A stretch of 25,662 nt of DNA from TMED23 sp913054205 (GCA_046582495.1 JAYGEG010000028.1:1-25662), one strand, 5' to 3'. Positions 15,073 through 22,561 are shown, counted from the first letter of the stretch. Notes: generated by a model not told the origin, from the sequence alone. Program-made: numbers and translations.

Positions 15073-16841
15073 TGTGTGGTCTCGCTGGCATCTTGCTGCA
15101 AGATGGGAAGCCAGACAAAGCGGTAATAGATGCTCTTGCGAATGCGTTGGCTCATCGCGGTCCGGATGGCAGCGGCGCGTTTGCCTCTCAAGATATAGAA
15201 GTTATCCATACGCGTTTATCAATCATCGATTTAGAGACAGGCGATCAACCGATCCAGGATAAGCACGGTGCGGTGATCGTCGCTAATGGTGAGATTTACA
15301 ACTATCTCGAACTGCGCGAAGCCTTGGGCGAGCAAAATTTTCAAACCAAATCAGATTGCGAGCCGCCGCTTTTGCTCTACGAATTAGAAGGAACGGCGTT
15401 CACACAATCGCTGCGTGGTATGTATGGCATTGCGATCGTCGATCCTCACAATCAACATATTCATTTAGCGCGCGATCCTTACGGCATTAAACCGCTTTAT
15501 TATACCGAGTTCGAGGGCGGCATAGCTTTTGCATCGGAAGCCGGCGCGCTGCTGGATGCAGGCCTTGCTCCCAGAAATCTAAATACCGGAAAACGCCAAG
15601 AATTGTTGCAACTGCAATTCACCACCGGCGTTGAAACTATTTTCGAAAACATCAAACGTGTGGCACCCGGTGAAACGCTGACACTGAAGAGTGGGCGCAT
15701 CACCCATCACCTGCACCACCGACCCTTGCCGAAAGGCGGGCCTGAGAATTGGACCGAGAAAGAAGCTTTGGAGAAATTGGATGAAGCTTTGATGGACAGC
15801 GTAATGGTGCATCAACGATCAGATGTCCCTTATGGCATGTTCCTGTCGGGCGGCGTAGATAGTTCGGTCGTGCTCGCTTGCATGCGAGATTTAAACGAGC
15901 AGCCTGTAGAGGCCTTTACGGCTGGGTTTTCCGGCACCGGTGTTGCGGATGAGCGTGATCACGCTCAAACCGTCGCCAATGCTGCCGGCGCAAATTTTCA
16001 CGGTATCGAATTTTCCGAACAAGATTTCTGGGCGTTATTACCGGAGATAGCGGCCACCATGGATGATCCCGCGGCGGATTACGCCATTCTGCCGACCTAT
16101 AAGCTCGGCCAAGCCGCCCAACAGGCAGGCCTTAAAGTGGTGCTCAGCGGTGAAGGCGGTGATGAGCTGTTTGCCGGCTATGGACGCTACCGCAAACAAA
16201 TGCGGCCTTGGTTTTTAGGCGGACGCAAGATGCGATCTAAAGGCGTTTTTCATGGGTTGGGTCTTTTGCGCGATCAAAGCAGTGATTGGCGGAACAACTT
16301 TGAGGCGGTATGGGCCCGCGAAGCGAATTCCGGGCGCAGCAAGTTACAGATCGCCCAGGCTGTCGATTGCGCCGATTGGCTGCCACATGATTTGTTGATC
16401 AAGCTCGACCGTTGCTTAATGGCGCATGGCGTGGAAGGTCGGACACCGTTGCTCGATAAAAAAGTTGCAGATGTTGCAATGCTGTTGCCAGATGATCTCA
16501 AAGTGCGGGGTCGCATTGGCAAATATTTACTGCGGAAATGGTTAGAGCAAAAACTGCCCGAAGCGCGGCCGTTTGATAAAAAGAAAGGCTTCACCGTTCC
16601 CGTCGCCGAATGGATGGGTCGGCGCGGCGGTAAACTCGGAAAGCTGGTCGCAGCGCAAGAAAGCATCAAAGATGTTTGTGATCCGGTAGGCGTTGAAAAG
16701 CTATTTGCTTCGCTGGAAGGCAGCGCTGTTAAAAGAAATGGCCAGGCCGCATGGGTGTTGTTGTTCTACGCGCTGTGGCACCGCCGCCATATCGAAGGCA
16801 TTGCACCGGCAGGTGACGTATTTGAGTGTTTGGGGGGTTAA
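15072..16841 (+). CDS. asnB: Asparagine synthase (glutamine-hydrolysing) / AsnB-type amidotransferase
   Basis: This 589-residue class II glutamine amidotransferase plus ATP-dependent synthetase has MCGLAGIL with the N-terminal nucleophile Cys2, then ALAHRGPDGSG (about 26-36) and ANGEIYNY for glutamine binding. The PP-loop SGGVDSS (259-265) binds ATP, and LSGEGGDELFAGYGRY follows. The classical reaction makes asparagine from aspartate, glutamine and ATP. Because it is the last gene of a glycosyltransferase operon (one-base overlap), it may instead amidate a sugar carboxylate or otherwise modify the glycan, as AsnB-like proteins in polysaccharide loci do; this is inference. Its stop overlaps that of the convergent minus-strand gene by three bases, with no terminator between. 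Confidence 0.9.
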   Translation: MCGLAGILLQDGKPDKAVIDALANALAHRGPDGSGAFASQDIEVIHTRLSIIDLETGDQPIQDKHGAVIVANGEIYNYLELREALGEQNFQTKSDCEPPLLLYELEGTAFTQSLRGMYGIAIVDPHNQHIHLARDPYGIKPLYYTEFEGGIAFASEAGALLDAGLAPRNLNTGKRQELLQLQFTTGVETIFENIKRVAPGETLTLKSGRITHHLHHRPLPKGGPENWTEKEALEKLDEALMDSVMVHQRSDVPYGMFLSGGVDSSVVLACMRDLNEQPVEAFTAGFSGTGVADERDHAQTVANAAGANFHGIEFSEQDFWALLPEIAATMDDPAADYAILPTYKLGQAAQQAGLKVVLSGEGGDELFAGYGRYRKQMRPWFLGGRKMRSKGVFHGLGLLRDQSSDWRNNFEAVWAREANSGRSKLQIAQAVDCADWLPHDLLIKLDRCLMAHGVEGRTPLLDKKVADVAMLLPDDLKVRGRIGKYLLRKWLEQKLPEARPFDKKKGFTVPVAEWMGRRGGKLGKLVAAQESIKDVCDPVGVEKLFASLEGSAVKRNGQAAWVLLFYALWHRRHIEGIAPAGDVFECLGG

Positions 16842-18044
16842 AACCGGGCTGGTCCCGGATCAAGTCCAAGTGCCACCCGCCCATAGGCCGTGAGGTAAAT
16901 GTCCCAATTGGTTTGATGATGAGCGCCGGCGGCTTTGACATCGCGGAGCGCCTGTTGGATACGGTTTGACATATAAAGACCGTTACCGCCCCAAGCTGCG
17001 AAGAGGCGCTCTACGGCTGCGTTGCTGAGCTTGTTGCAATAAGCCATATTGCGTTTGCCTTGGAGGCGGATAAGGTCCGACACCTTTTCACCCTTTGCCA
17101 ATATCCCCTGCATTAAGTCAATATTTCGCAGCATGACGGATTCCGCGGCGTAGGCATCAGCGGCCGATTCCGCAACCCGCATCTGAATGCTCTGAAACTG
17201 AGCGATTTTGTTATCGAAGCGATTGACCCGCGTGTCCATGGCTTCGATGAATTCTTCAACAACGCCAGCGGCGATGCCGATATTGACCGAGACCAATGAG
17301 TAGGGCGCGATCGCCAGGCGCGGTAGACGAAAGATCGGATTATCATAGAGCTTCGAGCCCGGCGTTGTACCCCTCAAGGCCTTCCTGCGCCGGAAAGGCC
17401 CTGTGGTCAGGGATAAAACAGTCTTTGAATTCAACGAATTTACTGCCGGTGCCGACCAAAGCAAAGGTATCCCAGTTATGGATGATTTGATCGGGCGTGA
17501 TTGGTGTGAGAATTTGCATCATGCCGCTGCCATCGGCGAGCGTGCTGGAATTTGAGAGCCAGGTTGCATGGTCGCAGCCGGATGAAAATGTCGCCCATCC
17601 GTTCAGTAAGTAGCCGCCGTCGGTAGGCGTTAACGTGCATTTATTGGCAATGGATTCTTTGGTGCCGGTATTGCCGCCGGAAGAGATCGCAACGTCCGGG
17701 CCATCTGCCCAAATCTCGGCTTGAGCCTTATCTGAGAAACCGGCGACGGTATTGGCGTGCTCGGTGAATACAGCAAGTACCCAGGCAGAGGACGCGCAGC
17801 CTTTGGCGACTTCCATGACAATACGGCAGAGCACGTCCCAGCCCATTTCATAGCCTCCATATTTTTTCGGCATGCAGACGCGGAAAAATTCATTGGCTTT
17901 ATATTCAGCGACCGTCGCGTCTGGAAGGCGCTTGAGTTCCTCGCATTCTCGCGCTCTCGCACGCAAATCCGGGATCATCGCCGTTGCGCGCGCAACAAGC
18001 TCATCGGCCGTCGGAATGACTTTTTGGTCGGACACGGTGTCCAT
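16838..18044 (-). pseudogene. Frameshifted flavin-dependent monooxygenase / acyl-CoA dehydrogenase-fold protein
   Basis: Two minus-strand frames (18044-17343 and the part of 17464-16838 downstream of the break) together encode one protein of about 401 residues. The N-terminal part includes VAEYKANEFFRVCMPKKYGG, FSSGCDHATWLS and a GTGSKFVEFKDCFIPDHRAF block, typical of the HsaA/HpaH C2-like class D monooxygenases. The second frame supplies GSKLYDNPIFRLPRLAIAPY and the helical C-terminal domain ending in GRVALGLDPGPARF. The frames join at the C4 run 17370-17373. Removing one base restores LEGTTPGSKLYDN without gap, so a single-base insertion or a sequencing error explains the break. The intact enzyme would hydroxylate an unidentified substrate with reduced flavin. 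No flavin reductase partner is adjacent. Confidence 0.85.
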
Positions 18045-18093
18045 AAATTACCCCCTTATTATATTTTTAAATAGCCTATCATTGGCGTTGATC

Positions 18094-18126
18094 AAAAAAA
18101 AGCCCCCGACCCATTGGGCCGAGGGC
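18094..18126 (-). terminator. Strong rho-independent terminator on the minus strand, not following any annotated gene
   Basis: On the minus strand GCCCTCGGCCC-AAT-GGGTCGGGGGC (plus-strand 18102-18126) pairs at 9 of 11 positions, followed by eight U (A-run 18094-18101). It lies upstream of the monooxygenase start (18044) and downstream of no minus-strand gene, in a divergent intergenic region. It therefore ends a short transcript from 18127-18198 or attenuates the monooxygenase gene. See the finding on a possible small RNA. Confidence 0.75.
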
Positions 18127-18213
18127 GTGCTTTAAATAAAAATCCAAATTTACCAATCCTGTTTGAGACGCCATAAGGATGCAGAAATTTATCGGTAATT
18201 GTTGGGAGGCATC

Positions 18214-18630
18214 ATGCCAGATTGGATAAACCTTCATGTATTAGCGCTCATTGCCGTTGCCTTGCAATTTGGCGGCATGGCTTATTTTGCATTTATGTTC
18301 ACGCCGATGGTCTTCAAGTATGTCGATCGCGAAGATGCCGCGCATTTTTTGCGTCAGGTATTTCCGGTTTATTATCGTTCAAACGCTGTTATCGCGATTT
18401 TACCCGCATTGGCGCTGATCCCGGGGCAATCCTATGAAATTGAAGTTGGCACCATGTTGGCAATTGCTGCTTCCTTTTTATTTTCGGCGCGCGTGTTTGT
18501 GCCGATGGCAGCTAAGGCCCGCGAAGAAAACAACGACGCTAAGTTCAAAATGGTCCATCGTGCCAGTGTCATTCTACACATGATCCAATTTGTCGCTGTT
18601 CTCGTAATATTGATCAGATTGGCACAATAG
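18214..18630 (+). CDS. DUF4149/TMEM205-like membrane protein
   Basis: This 138-residue integral membrane protein has four predicted helices: about 6-27 (LALIAVALQFGGMAYFAFMF), 46-67, 70-92 (TMLAIAASFLFSARVFVPMA) and 114-136 (SVILHMIQFVAVLVILIRLA). The layout fits the DUF4149/TMEM205 family, small four-TM proteins of unknown function. The chosen start is ATG 18214, preceded by GGGAGG 4 bases upstream, rather than a TTG 15 bases earlier. The next gene, the deiodinase-like one, begins 75 bases downstream and has its own promoter-like sequence. No functional link is evident. Confidence 0.8.
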   Translation: MPDWINLHVLALIAVALQFGGMAYFAFMFTPMVFKYVDREDAAHFLRQVFPVYYRSNAVIAILPALALIPGQSYEIEVGTMLAIAASFLFSARVFVPMAAKAREENNDAKFKMVHRASVILHMIQFVAVLVILIRLAQ

Positions 18631-18635
18631 ACTGA

Positions 18636-18664
18636 TTGAAGTGGGTAAGATAAACCGTTAAATC
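18636..18664 (+). promoter_or_regulatory. Possible promoter of the deiodinase-like gene
   Basis: A -35-like TTGAAG (18636-18641), a 17-base spacer and a -10-like TAAATC (18659-18664) lie about 41 bases before the start codon. AGGA at 18692-18695 serves as ribosome site, 10 bases from the ATG. The match is moderate. Confidence 0.35.
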
Positions 18665-18705
18665 CACTCTACATTGAAATCCAAAAAAATTAGGAATGTA
18701 TAAAA

Positions 18706-19353
18706 ATGGCTGAAGCTCCAATGACGCCAGAAGAACGTAAACAATCCTGGCTCAAAATTTCCGTTATTACGGAAGAACAGTTTGATGCAATGCGGGAAGA
18801 GCAAGGTGCTCGCCAAGTTCATGTGCCGCAACCCGGCGATGACGCGCCTGACTTCGAATTAGATGTGCTGAATCCTGATCGCAAACGCTCGGGCGAAACG
18901 GTTAGGCTTTCATCGCTGAGAGGCAAACCTGTTGCGTTAATGTTTGGGTCGTACACCTGACCTCCCTTTCGCAAACAGACCGTGCGTCTGAACGAGCTAT
19001 ACAAAACCTACAAAGACCAAGTCGAGTTCCTCTGCATTTACACGCGGGAAGCCCATCCTTCCGATGGCTGGCAAGTGCATGACAATCTTGAAGAAGACAT
19101 CATTGTGCCGGAGCCGACCACAGATGAAGCCCGCACAGAAGTCGCTTCCAGCTGCCAGATCAAGTGTGATATGCAAATGCCAATGCTGATCGACAGCATC
19201 GACAATGACGTTGAGGAGAAATATATCTCACTGCCGATGCGTCTTTTTGTCATCGATGCTGATGGCAAGATCACCTATACCGGCGGCCGCGGTCCTCGCG
19301 ATTTCGATCCCGAGAGCTGGGAACAAGCGATCAAGACACTGATTACGAATTAA
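18706..19353 (+). CDS. Deiodinase-like thioredoxin-fold selenoprotein with in-frame TGA (Sec85)
   Basis: Read through the TGA at 18958-18960, this is a 215-residue protein. Residues 1-84 end in LRGKPVALMFGSYT, residue 85 is selenocysteine (U) and the protein continues PPFRKQTVRLNELYKTYKDQ. Iodothyronine deiodinases and their bacterial relatives carry FGS-x-T-U-PPF at the active site of a thioredoxin fold. Downstream, VEFLCIYTREAHPSDGW also matches the family, and FVIDADGKITYTGGRGPRDF provides the closing thioredoxin-fold strands. Both halves share one frame with no frameshift. The second half has only an internal GTG (18982) with no ribosome site, so it is not a separate gene. The likely role is a selenol-based redox or reductive reaction in the cytoplasm (no signal peptide); iodothyronine as substrate is unlikely in a bacterium. 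It needs SelA, SelB and tRNA-Sec elsewhere. The alternative is an inactivated Cys homologue. Confidence 0.88.
18968..18996 (+). promoter_or_regulatory. Candidate bacterial SECIS hairpin
   Basis: The upper stem is CAGAC (18976-18980) with GTCTG (18986-18990) and a CGTGC loop holding a G-U. The lower stem is TTCG (18968-18971) with CGAG (18993-18996), including one G-U pair. The internal loops are CAAA and AA. The loop G (18982) lies 22 bases past the last base of the TGA, within the distance used by SelB-dependent bacterial SECIS elements. Folded by eye only. Confidence 0.6.
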
Positions 19354-19354
19354 A

Positions 19355-19379
19355 TTAATTAACAACAGTTGTTAATTAA
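19355..19379. repeat. 25-bp perfect palindrome with TTAATTAA ends
   Basis: Arms TTAATTAACAAC and GTTGTTAATTAA flank a central A. It begins one base after the deiodinase-like gene's stop and lies 4 bases before the next palindrome. The architecture (TTAATTAA, 4-5 variable bases, one centre base, mirror) equals that of the element at 19384-19410, with the variable core exchanged. It could terminate transcription of the selenoprotein gene. Confidence 0.75.
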
Positions 19380-19383
19380 CGAA

Positions 19384-19455
19384 TTAATTAAGTGACTGTC
19401 ACTTAATTAAGGAAGATGTGAATTTGTGTAATAAAGTGACTGCCACCTAATTAAG
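19384..19455. repeat. Double-palindrome REP/MITE-like element, copy B (inverted relative to copy A)
   Basis: The first palindrome is perfect, arms TTAATTAAGTGAC and GTCACTTAATTAA around T (19384-19410). A spacer GGAAGATGTGAATTTGTGTA follows, then a decayed palindrome AAAGTGACTGCCACCT with trailing AATTAAGTG. Its reverse complement aligns along its length with the element at 8519-8591, spacer included, with scattered substitutions and one small indel. It lies between the convergent selenoprotein and dctM genes. Confidence 0.8.
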
Positions 19456-19492
19456 TGAATTCGGTCGGGCTCAGATAATGAGTCTGGTCTTT

Positions 19493-20938
19493 TTATTGCA
19501 CCATGCTGGGCAGCCAGATGGCAACCTCCGGAACCGCGATCAATAACGCCAAAACGAACACCTCAATCGCGATAAAAGGCAGGGCAGACTTCACGACATC
19601 TATGATCGAAACGTCAAAAGGAGCGATGCCTTTCATGACGTAAAGCAGAAGGCCAAACGGCGGCGTCAATAAACTGATTTCCATGGTGATCAGCATTAAA
19701 ACCATCAGCCAAATGACATCAATATCAAACGTGACTTGGAAAGACTGGGACCCCAATAGGAAGAACGGCAAGGTCAACAGCAGCATGCTCACCTGATCCA
19801 TGAAGGCCCCAAGGAACAACAGGACCACGACCATAATGATGACAATTTGAAGCTGCGTTAAATTCCAAGAAGAAACTTCCTGCAGCAGTCCATCGGTGGC
19901 TCCTGAATTTGAGAGCGCTTGGCTAAACACCAAAGAACCCGCAATGATAAACAAAATCATGGTGTTGATTTTTGCCGTTTCCATCAATGATTTCCAGATC
20001 TCACGCCAGCCAAAATCTGCGCCATCAATCCCGTTTATTTTGATGAAGTTTTTGAATATTTTAAAAAAGTAGCAGGTACCGAGCGATGCTAAACAGCCCA
20101 ATGCCGCAGCTTCGGTGGGAGCAGCAAGCTTAAAAAAGATACTACCGACGACAACGATAAAAATAATAAAAAGCGGTAAGATATATAAAAAGAAAGGTAA
20201 AACGCGGTTTATCGACCGACGTAGATTGCCATTATAACTGGCCGACCAGCGGGTTTGTCCGCCAATGTTTATCGCGATCGAAACGGGTTGATCCAATCCA
20301 CTTTCATCCGGATCATAACCGGGTGCCAAAGAGGGGTCTAATATACAGCGGCCGATGACATAGGCAAAAAATAGGACAGCCATTAATATTCCAGGAATAA
20401 TGCCGGCAATCAGCAATTGAGCCACTGATTGCTCGGCTATGCTGGCCAGCAACACAGCCAATGCCGAAGGCGGGATAAGCATGGCAATACCACCGACTGC
20501 CATAATTGGGCCCATCGCGATGGAGGGTTTGTAGCCGCGCTTGATCATATCCGGTAAAAGCACGGAGCCCAGGATGGCCGTGTTTGCAATGGTTGAGCCC
20601 GATAATGATGAAAAAACTGTGCCACCGACAATCGAGACAACGGATAGGCGTCCGGGCACTTTCGAAATCATTCGATCAATTGCGCCAATGGCTTTGAAGG
20701 CGACTCCGGTGTGGAGTAAAATCTCGCCCATGAGCAAAAACAGCGCTATCGGCACAAGAGCAAAGCTTATCGCACCGCTGAACTCCATCGGCATGAAGAC
20801 CAAACCAACGTCGCCATTGATGAATAAAAATGTCCCTAACACATTGGCGGAAAAAAAGGCAAGGGCAACCGGAACGCCGAAAAACATCACGATACAGACC
20901 GTACCGAGGAGCAAAACCAGGGCCAAATACCAATCCAT
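19493..20938 (-). CDS. dctM: TRAP transporter large permease (DctM/DctM-like)
   Basis: This is a 481-residue polytopic inner-membrane protein, the Na+- or H+-coupled translocating subunit of a tripartite ATP-independent periplasmic transporter. The N-terminus has FFGVPVALAFFSANVLGTFL. The family-typical GTVFSSLSGSTIANTAILGS (about 106-125) and MAVGGIAMLIPPSALAVLLA (about 147-166) follow. The C-terminus has LGAFMDQVSMLLLTLPFFL and SLLTPPFGLLLYVMKGIAP. It is some 40-50 residues longer than many DctM proteins, owing to hydrophilic inserts near 205-245 and 300-315. The start lies 2 bases after the DctQ stop. The substrate depends on DctP. Confidence 0.95.
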   Translation of the reverse strand: MDWYLALVLLLGTVCIVMFFGVPVALAFFSANVLGTFLFINGDVGLVFMPMEFSGAISFALVPIALFLLMGEILLHTGVAFKAIGAIDRMISKVPGRLSVVSIVGGTVFSSLSGSTIANTAILGSVLLPDMIKRGYKPSIAMGPIMAVGGIAMLIPPSALAVLLASIAEQSVAQLLIAGIIPGILMAVLFFAYVIGRCILDPSLAPGYDPDESGLDQPVSIAINIGGQTRWSASYNGNLRRSINRVLPFFLYILPLFIIFIVVVGSIFFKLAAPTEAAALGCLASLGTCYFFKIFKNFIKINGIDGADFGWREIWKSLMETAKINTMILFIIAGSLVFSQALSNSGATDGLLQEVSSWNLTQLQIVIIMVVVLLFLGAFMDQVSMLLLTLPFFLLGSQSFQVTFDIDVIWLMVLMLITMEISLLTPPFGLLLYVMKGIAPFDVSIIDVVKSALPFIAIEVFVLALLIAVPEVAIWLPSMVQ

Positions 20939-20940
20939 AA

Positions 20941-21471
20941 CTAAATCCCACCCTCTGATACTTCGCTGTCATTGCCGATTTTAAGAACGCGGGTATTTCG
21001 CATTCGCAGCAAAAATTCAATGGCCAGCATCAAAAAGGAAAAGGCGAAAACAGTGACAACGATCCAATTCGCAATTTTTACATCTTTATCCGGCATCGTT
21101 TGATCAATGAATTCAGCAATACCGGCGCGCGTCCCGTATATACACAGTAATATGCAGAGAGCTATCCCGAATAGATTGATCAGACCATCCAATTTTCTCG
21201 CAGCACTCTCAGGAAGAGCGGAGGTTAGTACGTCAACCCTGACATGAGCGCCCTGTTGTAGTACCCACGGGGCTCCGATAAAGACGCCAAAATACAATAC
21301 ATATTCAATTGATTCATTCAGCCACCATATACTTCCCAGCTTAAATTTGACGAGAAATAGGCTTAACGGAATGAGAAGTGCCATCAGACCGATGGAGATT
21401 GCGACAAGGGCGGCACAAAAATGGGTCAAGCGATTAAAACCAGCTTCAAACTTGTCAATTTGGGAATGCAT
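20941..21471 (-). CDS. dctQ: TRAP transporter small permease (DctQ)
   Basis: This 176-residue protein has four hydrophobic helices: about 16-38 (CAALVAISIGLMALLIPLSL), 50-69 (ESIEYVLYFGVFIGAPWVLQ), 93-112 (NLFGIALCILLCIYGTRAGI) and 133-155. The pattern EYVLYFGVFIGAPWVLQQGA then HVRVDVL between helices 2 and 3 is typical of DctQ. It is the small membrane subunit that associates with DctM. No strong ribosome site precedes the ATG at 21471. A stable hairpin in the 94-base gap from dctP probably lets DctP be made in excess. Confidence 0.93.
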   Translation of the reverse strand: MHSQIDKFEAGFNRLTHFCAALVAISIGLMALLIPLSLFLVKFKLGSIWWLNESIEYVLYFGVFIGAPWVLQQGAHVRVDVLTSALPESAARKLDGLINLFGIALCILLCIYGTRAGIAEFIDQTMPDKDVKIANWIVVTVFAFSFLMLAIEFLLRMRNTRVLKIGNDSEVSEGGI

Positions 21472-21511
21472 ATTTCGGCCTAAAGGAGCTCGAGGTGGTG
21501 CTAGGTAAATG

Positions 21512-21548
21512 GCGTGGAAATGCAGCTTTTTGGCTTACATCTCCACGC
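21512..21548 (-). promoter_or_regulatory. Intercistronic hairpin between dctP and dctQ
   Basis: Arms GCGTGGAAATG (21512-21522) and CATCTCCACGC (21538-21548) pair at 10 of 11 positions, with an inner AGC/GCT stem around TTTTTG. No U-tract follows on the minus strand, so it is more likely an mRNA-stabilising or processing hairpin than a terminator. That would give higher dctP than dctQM expression. Confidence 0.65.
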
Positions 21549-21565
21549 TATCAAAATTGGCAATA

Positions 21566-22561
21566 TTAGTAGCGGAAAAGTTTTTCCAAGGCTTTGCCGT
21601 GTTTCGGGCTGCGATCGATGACTTCTTTCCAGGCGGCATTATTCGCCGCATCCAACCATTTTTTACGGTCAGCCCCTTTAAACTCGATGATCGTCATGCC
21701 TTTGCTGGCCCGGTAGGCGTTTTCCTTCGCCAACTGTTTGGCGAGACCCGGATTGCCCGGCTCGGATTTAGCTTCATATTCCATGCCGATTTTGGTCAGA
21801 AAATCCTGCTGTCCTTTTTCCAAGGACTTCCATTTTTTCAAATTCACTAAAGTAAGCAGCGACGCCGAGTAGAACCCTGGGTCAACTCTGTATTTGGTGA
21901 CTTTTGCCCATGGTGGCACCCAAGCGGCGGCCGGCCAACCATAGCCTTGAACGGTATTGTTTTCCATCAAGGTATAAATTTGCGGCAGAGGTGCGTTTTG
22001 CACCGTCGCACCAAGGGATCTGAAAAACGCGGTGTAATTTGGCGCAACCCGGAGATTAAGTCCGGTCAAATCGGGCTTATCGATCTTTTTGCTCAGCCAA
22101 AGATGGAATTTACCAAAATCATGATGACGCGCGACGAAGTGGACGTTCTTGGCGGCGAGCAGTTTGCTCATATAAGCGATACCACCGTTTTTTCGCATTT
22201 CAGCGAAGGGCTTGTTGGTCAGCCGGAAGGCCGGGGCCTCGGGGATCACATTACCGAAATAAGCTTCGGTGCAGCCGACAATATCATAGGCGCCTTTTGA
22301 CATTTTTTGGGTGAGCGTTAGGTGGTTGCCAATAGCTGGAGCGCCGCCAATCAATTTAATCTGCATAACGCCTTTGCCGCGTTTATTTACCTCTTTTACC
22401 AGAGCTTCAAAGGGTCTGGAGGGCGGACTGCCGATAGGAAAGCAGCTGGCTCCCCGAAGGGTCACTTCAGCAGAAACGGCGGGGGCCGATTGAATGCTGG
22501 ATATCCCGAGGACAGCTACAGAAGCCGCCGCGGTGGTAAGAATAGTTGTTTTTAAGGTCAT
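21566..22561 (-). CDS. dctP: TRAP transporter periplasmic solute-binding protein (DctP)
   Basis: This is a 331-residue secreted receptor. A signal peptide covers residues 1 to about 31 (hydrophobic TAAASVAVLGISSIQSAPA, likely cleaved at VSA-EV). The mature domain has EALVKEVNKRGKGVMQIKLI, family features around KPDLTGLNLRVAPNYTAFFR (about 167-186) with the conserved arginine that binds carboxylate ligands, and a QIYTLMENNTVQGYGW segment (about 199-214). This fits DctP-type receptors for organic acids. Clustering with opine-type and hydroxyacyl-CoA dehydrogenase genes suggests a carboxylated amino compound or hydroxy acid, which is inference. AGGGAG lies 7 bases before the ATG. Confidence 0.93.
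   Translation of the reverse strand: MTLKTTILTTAAASVAVLGISSIQSAPAVSAEVTLRGASCFPIGSPPSRPFEALVKEVNKRGKGVMQIKLIGGAPAIGNHLTLTQKMSKGAYDIVGCTEAYFGNVIPEAPAFRLTNKPFAEMRKNGGIAYMSKLLAAKNVHFVARHHDFGKFHLWLSKKIDKPDLTGLNLRVAPNYTAFFRSLGATVQNAPLPQIYTLMENNTVQGYGWPAAAWVPPWAKVTKYRVDPGFYSASLLTLVNLKKWKSLEKGQQDFLTKIGMEYEAKSEPGNPGLAKQLAKENAYRASKGMTIIEFKGADRKKWLDAANNAAWKEVIDRSPKHGKALEKLFRY

Noticed and set aside
17343..17345. Selenocysteine readthrough at the TGA ending the first half of the monooxygenase
   Set aside because: The continuation of the protein is in a different frame, so a base insertion explains the break and recoding does not.
18199..18213. A TTG start for the DUF4149-like gene
   Set aside because: GGGAGG lies between it and the ATG at 18214, which identifies the later start.
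18982..19353. A separate 123-residue gene starting at GTG
   Set aside because: It lacks a ribosome site, begins mid-fold and is in the same frame as the upstream half across one TGA; it is the C-terminal part of the selenoprotein.
19460..19490. Possible terminator CAGA...TCTG followed by TCTTTTT
   Set aside because: The stem is only 4-5 pairs; the nearby palindromes are better candidates for ending the selenoprotein transcript.
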